From a virus, in IMG/VR virus record IMGVR_UViG_3300032296_001930, positions 1-55,249 of that record: 55,249 nucleotides of DNA. The stretch is one strand, 5' to 3'. Within the stretch, counting starts at the first letter, position 1; each line of letters begins with the position of its first letter. Below, one piece after another: positions 48,275 through 54,979 of the stretch. The notes beneath the pieces were generated by a model. That model was not told the origin of the DNA and did not search any database. It saw nothing but the letters and a program-made list of their open reading frames with translations. The position numbers and the translations under genes were made by a program.

Positions 48275-49723
48275 TTATTCGTTTGAGGCCATGGAAAGCC
48301 CACTGACGGGGGCGCTCTGCTGCTCCATGAGCATCATGATCACCTCTTCAGGGCTGACGCCCATCTCCCGCGCCATATCCAAGATCTGCATGGCCAGCAT
48401 CTCGTCCTGTGACGGCTGTTGCGGCTGCTCGACGGCAGCCAGACCGCCCTCGTTGTAGCGCTTGGTCACCGAGCCGCCCTCCTTGCGAAGGTAGTCCTTG
48501 CCGCGCAGAACCTCCTGCATCACCTGCAAGGGGCTGCGGCCAGTCTGCTCGGCGGTGCGGCGGATCATGCGCTCAAGGTTGTCGATGTACAACTCCGGCT
48601 TGGTCTTGAGAGCCGTGACATCGGCAGACCCGTACCAGCCCAGCGCTTGGGCCTCGGCGGGGTCAATGCCGCGGCGCTTGGCCGCACGCTGCCAGAAGTC
48701 TTCGAAGCCCGCGTACTCAGACCCAGAAGGCGCAGCCTCCCAGAACCCGGGGCGCTCCTTGGCCTCCTTCAGAGACATCCGGCCCTCGGCGACATCCTTG
48801 CGCGGGAAGTGCGTGGCGATCACATTGCCCTCGTCGTCCTTCTCGACCAGTTTGGACGCCAGCCAGCGCGGGTCTCCGCGCTCGATGATCGGGCCTCGAA
48901 CCGCATTCACATCCACGGTCACCGGCCGCAGGTTGCCCTGATAGTTCCGGTAGAAGGTGCCCAGTTTCCTGTCGGGCGGCAGCGCCCCCTCGATGTCGCC
49001 AGCGGCGATCTGCTTGCCGCGGCTGAAGATGTCGCCCTGCGCCAGCGATCCGTACCCGGGCGGCAGTTCAATCGGCGTGCCCTCGGGCATCGGCTCCTTG
49101 CCCCGGCGGATCTTGTTCGTCAGCAGGAAAGCGTCATCCGGCAGGCCGCCGGTCTGGCTCAGGTGCCACAGGTACGAACCCATGCGGTTCTGCTGATCAA
49201 CCGGGTTGCGCTGGGACGCGGAGGCCATCTGCGCGAGGAAGGTGTCGAACTCCTTCTGGCTCAGGCCCGCGTCCATGGCCACCTGCCGCAGCGGCTCGGT
49301 GCCGTACCACTCCCGCATCCCCAACTCTTCACCCTTGGAGATCAGTTTGTCGGCCTTCTTGCGGGCGGTCGGGCTGTCGAGCAGGTCTTGCATCCGCTCG
49401 GTGTACTTGGGCGTCTTGCCTGCGGCCCGGGCCTTGTCCACGCTGGGCATCCGCGGCAGATCCACCTGCGGCACGCCGGGGGTGTACATCCCCTGCCCGC
49501 GGGGCATCAGCGGCAGTCCAGTGCCCTGCGGCGTGGTCATCGGGGGCGTCTTGGACTCCAGCACCTCACCCATCTTAGAAACCGATTGGCTTTCGATTGG
49601 CTTGGGAAACGGTTCTACCGCAGGCAGTTCGGCCGCTTTGGCAGGTTGCTGATCGGCCATGCCCAGCAGGCGCTTCAGGCGGTTCTTGGCGGCCTCTTTG
49701 GCCCCGGCGGGTACGGTGGGCAT
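48275..49723 (-). CDS. large accessory virion protein of unknown function (482 aa)
   Basis: The N-terminal 100 residues are Pro-rich and disordered. A central region (MREWYGTEPLRQVAMDAGLS ... FDTFLAQMASASQRNPVDQQ) and a second block (NLRPVTVDVNAVRGPIIERG ... ALGWYGSADVTALKTKPELY) recur in similar phages beside the portal. The C-terminus carries two EGG tags (YLRKEGGSVTKRYNEGGLAA) and an acidic amphipathic helix. It may be an injected effector packaged with the DNA, since it neighbours an ART-like protein. Not characterised to my knowledge. Confidence 0.6.
   Translation of the reverse strand: MPTVPAGAKEAAKNRLKRLLGMADQQPAKAAELPAVEPFPKPIESQSVSKMGEVLESKTPPMTTPQGTGLPLMPRGQGMYTPGVPQVDLPRMPSVDKARAAGKTPKYTERMQDLLDSPTARKKADKLISKGEELGMREWYGTEPLRQVAMDAGLSQKEFDTFLAQMASASQRNPVDQQNRMGSYLWHLSQTGGLPDDAFLLTNKIRRGKEPMPEGTPIELPPGYGSLAQGDIFSRGKQIAAGDIEGALPPDRKLGTFYRNYQGNLRPVTVDVNAVRGPIIERGDPRWLASKLVEKDDEGNVIATHFPRKDVAEGRMSLKEAKERPGFWEAAPSGSEYAGFEDFWQRAAKRRGIDPAEAQALGWYGSADVTALKTKPELYIDNLERMIRRTAEQTGRSPLQVMQEVLRGKDYLRKEGGSVTKRYNEGGLAAVEQPQQPSQDEMLAMQILDMAREMGVSPEEVIMMLMEQQSAPVSGLSMASNE
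49579..49603. repeat. dispersed repeat variant, CCGATTGGCT-type doublet
   Basis: ACCGATTGGCTTTCGATTGG (49581-49600) is a doublet of the CGATTGG element. It lies in the disordered N-terminus of the 482-aa protein. Confidence 0.5.
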
Positions 49724-51663
49724 CAGCGCTTCCCCTTGACGGCGGATAGGCCGCCCTGCTTAAACGGTTGGACGGGCGTGGGCTTGTACATGATGGCCGT
49801 GCCCTGCTGCGGGTTCATCAGGCCCTCGTAGCCGTACTCCTTGGCCATGCGCTCCACATCGGTGAAGGCCTGAGACGGATCGGCCACGCCCTTGTTGTAC
49901 TTGGCCGTGAACGGCGTGCGGTTGGCCTCGGCGGCCAGCGTGCGAAGCAGCAGGGGATCGGACGCAAGGTCGTACAGGCCCTCGCTGCGGGTGCCGTAGC
50001 GGAAGCGCCCCAGCCCCGGCTCGGGGCGCACTGTAGACGGGTCGCCGGTGTAGAAGTAGGATCGCTCCATCACCGGGTTGGCGGTTCCCGTGAGGCGCTC
50101 CATTTCCCGGCCCTTGATGCCGGTGCCGTACCGGGTCGGGTCGAGCATCTGGAGATCGGGCGAATGACTGAAGTGGGTCAGCATCTCCGAGGCCGCGGTG
50201 CCCGGCTCCGGCCGGATCAGGGGCTGGATGTACCCGGGCATCCCGCCGGTGTAGGCGGTCTCGATGAACTCAGGGGGCAGCAGCACGCTCTTCTGGGGCG
50301 CGAACTGGAAGCCTCCCCATGCCTCCCCCAGCAACTTGTCGATCTCGGCCACATCGGCCTTCTGGCCGCGTCGGCTGGCCTCGTAGCGGGCCTCGTTCAG
50401 GCGATTGATGCGGGACTTGATCTCGGCGTTGACCGGGGTGTAGTTGACGAAGGAGTTCTGGCCCCGGGTCTCGCTGGCCATGGCCATCCGCGCAAGGGGG
50501 GAGAACATCTGGGCGTGCGCCCCATAGGCGATCTCCTCACCCTTGGGGCCGAACGGGTTGCCATGGACGGCGTGCCCATAGAAGTCGTGAATGGCCCGGA
50601 ACATCTCGTTGGTGTTCAGGCCAGACTCGGGATCAAGCGCGTTCAGGAAGTCGTGAGGGTCGCCGCCTTGGTAGACATACAGGTGCCGGTTGCCGTACAC
50701 ATCGCGCAGCATCTCGCCGCTGCTCTGGTAGTTGCCCTCCCCGGCGCGGTGGTAGGACATATTCACCGGCAGGGCGTGGAACTGGTCGGCGGTCTCTTTG
50801 GCCAACTGGCGGTAGGACGCCTCCAGCAACTGGTCGTAGTTCTGTGCGCCGGTGGCCTCGACCAGTTCGGGGTAGCGCTTGCCGTATGCCTCGAAGACCG
50901 AGCGCTTGTAGGCGTCGTCACCGTCGGCAGCCAGTTGGAAGGTGCGCCCGATGGCGGACTGCTTGGCAAGGCTTGAGGGAGGCATCTCGGGCAGGCTGTA
51001 GCCCTTGCCCCCGACGCGCTGGCTGTAGTCGTCGGCCGTGCGGTAGACGAAGTTCGACGGGTCTTTGATCAGTAGGCTGATCGCCTCGTCCGATACTGGT
51101 TGCGGAACATCGCCTCCACCTGATCCTGCGGCAGTGTCGGCTTGCCGTACTTCTTCTCGTACTCCCCGATCCTTTGGTCGAGCCGCTTGAGCAGATCTCG
51201 GTTTGACTCTGTAGAAGGGGCCTTCTTGGGCTGTTTCATATCGACTCTCCTTTATTTTTGGAACCTCAGGCGTGGCCATCGGCTTGAACTTCTCACCACG
51301 ACGCATCGCCCGTGCAGCGCGGACGGTGCCTGCCGCCCCGGGGATCAGCCCCAGCGCAGCGAAGGTGCCCTCGACACCCGCACCCACCACATCGCCCTGC
51401 TTGGCCGCCTGCACCGCCTGCTCGCCGCCGCGCACGGCCTCCTGCGTTTGCAGGCCCGTGCCCAGAAACGGCACGAAGTCCGCCAGCCCAACATTGAGCG
51501 GCAGGTTACTGCTTGGGCCGCCCATGATCGTGTCAGCACGCTGGCGGGCTTTGTACCGGTTGACACCGAGTTTCTCTAGCCCGGCCTGCAAGCCTGACGC
51601 AAGGCGCTCGCGCACCGTCGGGTCATATGGCTTGATTTCACCGGTGATGGGTACATCAGCCAT
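49723..51663 (-). CDS. polyvalent virion protein with ART-like C-terminal domain (646 aa)
   Basis: The first 135 residues (PYDPTVRERLASGLQAGLEK ... ADFVPFLGTGLQTQEAVRGG) are a helical phage module with a hydrophobic stretch. Residues 335-420 hold the polyvalent-protein motif FRAIHDFYGHAVHGNPFGPK and ASETRGQNSFVNYTP. Residues 493-640 (LTHFSHSPDLQMLDPTRYGT ... RSYFYTG ... GLGRFRYG) look like the ADP-ribosyltransferase-type domain of phage polyvalent proteins. Such proteins are thought to enter with DNA and modify host targets. Residues 142-199 have poor codon usage in this frame and contain a nested gene. The C-terminus ends PFKQGGLSAVKGKR. Confidence 0.65.
   Translation of the reverse strand: MADVPITGEIKPYDPTVRERLASGLQAGLEKLGVNRYKARQRADTIMGGPSSNLPLNVGLADFVPFLGTGLQTQEAVRGGEQAVQAAKQGDVVGAGVEGTFAALGLIPGAAGTVRAARAMRRGEKFKPMATPEVPKIKESRYETAQEGPFYRVKPRSAQAARPKDRGVREEVRQADTAAGSGGGDVPQPVSDEAISLLIKDPSNFVYRTADDYSQRVGGKGYSLPEMPPSSLAKQSAIGRTFQLAADGDDAYKRSVFEAYGKRYPELVEATGAQNYDQLLEASYRQLAKETADQFHALPVNMSYHRAGEGNYQSSGEMLRDVYGNRHLYVYQGGDPHDFLNALDPESGLNTNEMFRAIHDFYGHAVHGNPFGPKGEEIAYGAHAQMFSPLARMAMASETRGQNSFVNYTPVNAEIKSRINRLNEARYEASRRGQKADVAEIDKLLGEAWGGFQFAPQKSVLLPPEFIETAYTGGMPGYIQPLIRPEPGTAASEMLTHFSHSPDLQMLDPTRYGTGIKGREMERLTGTANPVMERSYFYTGDPSTVRPEPGLGRFRYGTRSEGLYDLASDPLLLRTLAAEANRTPFTAKYNKGVADPSQAFTDVERMAKEYGYEGLMNPQQGTAIMYKPTPVQPFKQGGLSAVKGKR
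51069..51239 (-). CDS. nested gene inside the polyvalent protein (56 aa)
   Basis: ATG 51239 lies 7 nt after AAAGGAG and just downstream of an in-frame TAA. The product MKQPKKAPSTESNRDLLKRL is a charged helix continuing through IGEYEKKYGKPTLPQDQVEA to an Arg-rich end. By hand count 43 of 56 codons end in G or C here, against 22 of 56 in the enclosing frame over the same stretch. The small frame therefore looks like the real coding frame in this segment. Function unknown. Confidence 0.6.
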   Translation of the reverse strand: MKQPKKAPSTESNRDLLKRLDQRIGEYEKKYGKPTLPQDQVEAMFRNQYRTRRSAY

Positions 51664-51722
51664 TAACTTCCCCTTGGTGAATCAATACCATCATCATAAT
51701 CGCCGCGCACTGTCAAGTCCAC
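51664..51722 (-). promoter_or_regulatory. short gap with possible promoter
   Basis: TTGACA occurs on the minus strand (near 51711-51716), followed by the A/T-rich repeat TTATGATGATGG, but no well-spaced -10 is evident. Weak candidate only. Confidence 0.25.
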
Positions 51723-52031
51723 CTACGGCTTGATGTAAGCCAGCGGCTCGTTGACGCGCATGACCGACTTCTCGGTGGCCTTGAGATCGTTCAGCACCTC
51801 GCGGGAGACCAGTTCGAGGTCGTGCTTGCGAAGATGGCCCTCGATGATGTTGACCCGCTCCACCGCCCACAGAATACGCGGGCTGCGGTGCAGGCGCAGG
51901 CGAAAGCGTGCGGAGAAGGTCTCGCACTTGGCGAAGTCGAACCATACCCAGATGGCCACGAACCCGCCCGGTGCCCCGTACAGGTTCAGGCCCAGCCTGA
52001 AGTAGTCGCCCTCTTTCTTGAAATGAATCAT
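51723..52031 (-). CDS. hypothetical protein (102 aa)
   Basis: MIHFKKEGDYFRLGLNLYGA opens a beta-rich first half with several aromatics (GGFVAIWVWFDFAKCETFSA) and a helical second half. It lies between the large terminase gene and the polyvalent gene. ATG 52031 follows GAGGAGGG. No family recognised. Confidence 0.65.
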   Translation of the reverse strand: MIHFKKEGDYFRLGLNLYGAPGGFVAIWVWFDFAKCETFSARFRLRLHRSPRILWAVERVNIIEGHLRKHDLELVSREVLNDLKATEKSVMRVNEPLAYIKP

Positions 52032-52041
52032 GGTGCCCTCC

Positions 52042-53466
52042 TCAAACGGCGTATGGGTTGATCCGGCGCGGCCTGCCGGTGTCGGCGTAGTCGTCCTCGT
52101 CCCAGTCCTCTTCGGGCGGGGGATCGACCTCCAGCCAGCCAGCGTCGCGCAGCCAGCGCAGGGCCTGCGAGGCGGTATCGACGAAGTCGTCGTGCGTGGT
52201 CTCGGGGAAGGCGCAGATCTGGCTCACGAAGCCCTCGGCCCAGTCCCTGACATACCCCTTGCGCTGGCTCGACTCGGGGATCCAGACCCGGCCGCGGGCG
52301 ATGATGTGGGAGACGATGTTCAGGCGCTGCACCTTGTCGGCCTTGCCGGGGTTGTAGGCCATGACCGGCAGGTGCGCCCGCTGCAAGTCTTGGATCAGGC
52401 TGATGCCCGAGGACTTGTCCTCGATCAGGATCAGATCCACGCGCTTCTTCTCCTTGCCCTCGCCGAAGACCACGCCGTACTCCTCGACCACCTTGGGGCG
52501 CAGGTCGGGGTACTGGAGCCTGTCCTGCCACGCATCGATCAGCATGACCGACATCGGGCCATCCAGCGGCTTGAACACGCCCCAGACCGTGCAGGCCGTG
52601 GGATCGTTCTGGGTCTTCTCGGTGGCGGCGCAGTCGTAGGACTGGAGGATGTACTCGAACTTCGGGAAGGGCTTGCCATCGGGCCACAGGCGGAACCAGT
52701 CCCGCTTGACGATGCCGCCCTCCTCGGGGTCGATGATCTCGGCGTAGATCTCCTGCCGCCCCAACTTCGTGCCCTCGTAGGACAAGATCTGCTTTTTGAA
52801 GTTGTCGCTCAGGTTGGCCAAATTGGCGTAGGTCGAGGCCGTGGTCAGCACAACATCGTCACCCTCCCGGGCGATCAGTTCGAGGATCAGATCCTTGGGC
52901 TTGGGCGTCGTGGTGCAGATCAGGCGGGTCTTAAACCCCTCGCCGAGGGTCAGGCGCAGGCCGAACTGCATCATGTCCCATGCGTCTTGCAAGTACTCCC
53001 ACGCGGCCAACTCGTCGCACCAGCCGCCATGGAACTGCGGGCCGCGGAAGCGCTCAGGCTCGCTGGCCGGGATACCCTTGATCAGGCTGCCGTTGACCAG
53101 CCGGAGTTCGTGCAGGGCCTTGTTGTAGTCCTCGATCAGGAACGCGGGGATCACCGACACCAGCCCGGAGTCGCCCTCGAAGCAGGTGCCGCGGACATCG
53201 GCGCTCGTGGGCGCTGCCACCAGCCAGCGGGTCTTGGGGTACTCCCACGCCCACCAGCCCAGTTGCTCGGCCGCAGTGCGGGTCTTCCCGGCTCCCCGAC
53301 CGGCCAGCATCAGCCAGATCGACCACCAGTCCCCATGGGGCAGGGTCTGGTGCGGGAGGGCGTTGTGCTGCCATGTCAGCCGCCACGCGGTGGCGAGTTT
53401 CTTGTACGGCGGCAATTCCTTGAAGGCCGCCTGTACTTGGGGATCTGCCAGTTCAGCGAGATCCAT
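52042..53466 (-). CDS. terL: terminase large subunit (474 aa)
   Basis: Walker A is AGRGAGKT (55-62) and Walker B plus catalytic Glu is GGWCDE (147-152). A coupling-motif-like stretch CTTTPKPKD follows (184-192). The nuclease half has SYDCA (Asp278), ILIEDKS (Asp350) and HDDFVD (425-430). It pumps DNA into the capsid and cuts it. Overlaps the small subunit gene by 14 nt. Most of the reverse-strand open frame here (52030-53718) is its shadow. Confidence 0.95.
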   Translation of the reverse strand: MDLAELADPQVQAAFKELPPYKKLATAWRLTWQHNALPHQTLPHGDWWSIWLMLAGRGAGKTRTAAEQLGWWAWEYPKTRWLVAAPTSADVRGTCFEGDSGLVSVIPAFLIEDYNKALHELRLVNGSLIKGIPASEPERFRGPQFHGGWCDELAAWEYLQDAWDMMQFGLRLTLGEGFKTRLICTTTPKPKDLILELIAREGDDVVLTTASTYANLANLSDNFKKQILSYEGTKLGRQEIYAEIIDPEEGGIVKRDWFRLWPDGKPFPKFEYILQSYDCAATEKTQNDPTACTVWGVFKPLDGPMSVMLIDAWQDRLQYPDLRPKVVEEYGVVFGEGKEKKRVDLILIEDKSSGISLIQDLQRAHLPVMAYNPGKADKVQRLNIVSHIIARGRVWIPESSQRKGYVRDWAEGFVSQICAFPETTHDDFVDTASQALRWLRDAGWLEVDPPPEEDWDEDDYADTGRPRRINPYAV

Positions 53467-54106
53467 TGGCCTGCCGTTTCAACTCGATGTTCTGGAGCAG
53501 GGCGGCCATCATCTTCTCGGCCTGCGACTCCACCTCGACCTTCAGCGGGTTCTCGGCGTCACCGGCCAGTTGCACCCGGTCGCCGAAGCGCTTGGGATCC
53601 CACTTGGCCAGCAGTTTCAGCCGGGTCTCGATCTGAAGTTTGCGGTGCCCCAGCATATCCTCCCGGGACAGCGCAATCGTTTCATTGCCCTTGTGGTCTA
53701 CCGAGGTGGTCTCCTTGACCCCCAACTGCGGGGTGTCGGCAATGATCAGGCACTGCTCGGCCAGCGCGTCATATCCAATTTCGCGTGCGCGTGCGATGCT
53801 TGCGGAAAGGCCGACGCCGCCTCCAGCAGCAACAGCCTCGTCATCCCGATACATCCAGTCGTAGATGGTTCTCCATGCTGGGAACCCTTCCATGCGACAG
53901 ATCTCTTGGAGGGGTACTCCTTCTGCGAGGAGGTTGCACATCTTCTGTGCGATCTCTGGGGTGTATTTGCTTGGGCGGCCGGTTTTCTTGGCCTCAAGGC
54001 TTTTGGGCGGGATTTCTGCGGGCGCGGCTGTCTCACCCTTGCTGGGGGCCGCTACGGCCTTGGTGGCCTTCTTCGCTGGCTTTCTCGGGGTTTCTGGCTT
54101 GGCCAT
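53453..54106 (-). CDS. terS: terminase small subunit (217 aa)
   Basis: A basic Ala/Lys/Pro N-terminus, then a helix-turn-helix region (GRPSKYTPEIAQKMCNLLAE ... PLQEICRMEGFPAWRTIYDW) and a helical oligomerisation part (EDMLGHRKLQIETRLKLLAK). It recognises the packaging site and stimulates the large subunit. ATG 54106 follows GGAGAGGAAT. It is the first of the packaging genes, after a 321-bp gap that may hold the packaging or control site. Confidence 0.85.
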   Translation of the reverse strand: MAKPETPRKPAKKATKAVAAPSKGETAAPAEIPPKSLEAKKTGRPSKYTPEIAQKMCNLLAEGVPLQEICRMEGFPAWRTIYDWMYRDDEAVAAGGGVGLSASIARAREIGYDALAEQCLIIADTPQLGVKETTSVDHKGNETIALSREDMLGHRKLQIETRLKLLAKWDPKRFGDRVQLAGDAENPLKVEVESQAEKMMAALLQNIELKRQANGSR

Positions 54107-54427
54107 ATTCCTCTCCGGTTATTTTTGAACTGTCGCCAGTGTAAACCCTTTCGGTTTTCATTGGAGTTGGTGGCGCACTGGGTTCGGGGCTTATCGATTC
54201 CCTCCCAGTGCATTGACAATGAATACGGTACTCCGTCCATGCCCTGTCCCACCAACACGACTGGGGACTGAGGCGGGATTCGAACCCTTACCGGACTCCT
54301 CTCGGCTAGCCATAACGCCTGTCCGTTTGCCTTTCGACTTTCAGCGAGTCTCCTGAAGTGTGGCTGCACCCCCTCGCCTCTCAATCCCCATGCGTGTTGG
54401 CCCCCTCGCGGGGAAACCGATTCGCTT
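54107..54427 (-). other. 321-bp gap upstream of terminase: promoter, hairpin and tRNA-like sequence
   Basis: No convincing gene. It holds CACTGGG/CCCAGTG arms (54176-54182, 54204-54210), a possible TTGTCA -35 near 54212-54217 with GATAAG as -10, and the tRNA-like element listed separately. Position suggests a late promoter and packaging signal. The open frame 54052-54384 on the minus strand reads like a translated RNA gene and is not coding. Confidence 0.45.
54267..54393 (-). ncRNA. tRNA-like element (degenerate or unusual)
   Basis: Minus strand contains GGGTTCGAATCCC, the exact T-loop consensus, followed after a few bases by CTCAGTCCCC and an A. About 110 nt upstream GGGGATTGAG pairs with CTCAGTCCCC over 10 bp (one G-T). 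The T-stem is only three sure pairs, no clear anticodon arm is found, and the length of about 127 nt is too great for a normal tRNA. It may be a decayed tRNA, an attachment-site fragment or a structured small RNA. Confidence 0.35.
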
Positions 54428-54434
54428 TCAGTTC
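54414..54434. repeat. dispersed repeat copy AAACCGATTCGCTTTC
   Basis: A degenerate copy of the near-palindrome (one change, TCGGTT to TCGCTT), followed by CAGTTCGCC. It overlaps the stop of the 77-aa gene. Confidence 0.5.
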
Positions 54435-54661
54435 GCCGGTGACTCGCTGCCCTCGATCAGATCGACCTGCTCGGGTGCGCGGTATTGCTCCACGGGCGTG
54501 CCCTTCTGAACCTCGGCCACCAGATCATCCTGCGATGCGACGCGCACCGTCAACATGGTATTGGCGACATGGCTCAGTGCCTGCTGGCGCAGGGCGGCCT
54601 TGATCAGTCGGGTCTTGCCGTCGGGCGTGCCGACGAGGTAAATGCGTTGCTGAGTTGCCAT
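54428..54661 (-). CDS. conserved phage hypothetical protein (77 aa)
   Basis: MATQQRIYLVGTPDGKTRLI and the pattern RLIKAALRQQALSHVA ... VRVASQDDLVAEVQKGTPVE are common among phages of betaproteobacteria, usually next to terminase genes. It may be a small DNA- or RNA-binding factor, but this is not established. The leader lacks a good Shine-Dalgarno sequence and carries no AACAGCGAAAGGA motif. Confidence 0.75.
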   Translation of the reverse strand: MATQQRIYLVGTPDGKTRLIKAALRQQALSHVANTMLTVRVASQDDLVAEVQKGTPVEQYRAPEQVDLIEGSESPAN

Positions 54662-54693
54662 GGTTTTGCTTTTGTTTGAATAGGACAGATGTA

Positions 54694-54722
54694 ATTCTAA
54701 CGGATATCAGCAGATGTGAAAA
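54694..54722 (-). promoter_or_regulatory. promoter for the 77-aa gene
   Basis: Minus strand TTTTCA (54717-54722), 17-bp spacer, TAGAAT (54694-54699) followed by TACA. It shares the TAGAATTACA block with the early class but not the C-rich spacer. Confidence 0.45.
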
Positions 54723-54744
54723 GGCCCGGTTTGTGGCCGGGCCT
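54718..54744 (-). terminator. terminator of the early leftward operon
   Basis: Minus sense: AGGCCCGG / CCGGGCCT (54722-54744) with a loop of about 7 nt, followed by TTTT. It would stop transcripts that arrive from the window's right edge, that is, from the early operon continuing across the ends. Confidence 0.75.
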
Positions 54745-54776
54745 CTGGTGTTGGTAGAGGGGCACCACCCCTTGCT

Positions 54777-54836
54777 TACCGAATCGGTTTTGGTTCGCTT
54801 TCAAATCGGTATAGGTTCGCTATCGATTCGCTTCAA
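54777..54836. repeat. cluster of dispersed repeat variants
   Basis: ACCGAATCGGTTTT (54777-54790) is the reverse of AAAACCGATTCGGT. It is followed by two 22-bp units beginning GGTTCGCTTTC and GGTTCGCTATC (54792, 54814) and by GATTCGCTTC. Function unknown. Confidence 0.6.
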
Positions 54837-54979
54837 AGTAGGCAAATCATAACGATAAAGGCCGTGAAGGCCAACCCTGCCAGTGTCTCGTCTACAACGA
54901 ACTGGCGGCTGCGCTCGTAGTACCACTGCCGCTGGCTGGGCAGGTCTCGCATCATCTCGTCGATCTCTTGCTTGGTCAT
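54833..54979 (-). CDS. small membrane protein (48 aa)
   Basis: MTKQEIDEMMRDLPSQRQWY is a charged helix. A C-terminal hydrophobic segment follows (LAGLAFTAFIVMICLL), which suggests a tail-anchored membrane protein. The ATG at 54979 overlaps the stop of the gene to its right (ATGA). Last gene before the terminator at 54722. Confidence 0.65.
   Translation of the reverse strand: MTKQEIDEMMRDLPSQRQWYYERSRQFVVDETLAGLAFTAFIVMICLL

Noticed and set aside
47063-50976. Long plus-strand frames of 402-470 codons opposite portal and polyvalent genes
   Set aside because: Same shadow effect of high GC in third positions; no ribosome sites or family motifs.
52030-53718. 562-codon open frame on the plus strand opposite the large terminase gene
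   Set aside because: It is antisense to a gene with clear terminase motifs. Its own protein is Val/Leu/Gly/Arg-rich without domains, as expected for the complement of a GC-rich gene.
54052-54384. 110-codon minus-strand frame containing WLAERSPVRVRIPPQSP
   Set aside because: That peptide style is typical of translated tRNA sequence; the frame also lacks a ribosome site and overlaps the start of the small terminase gene.
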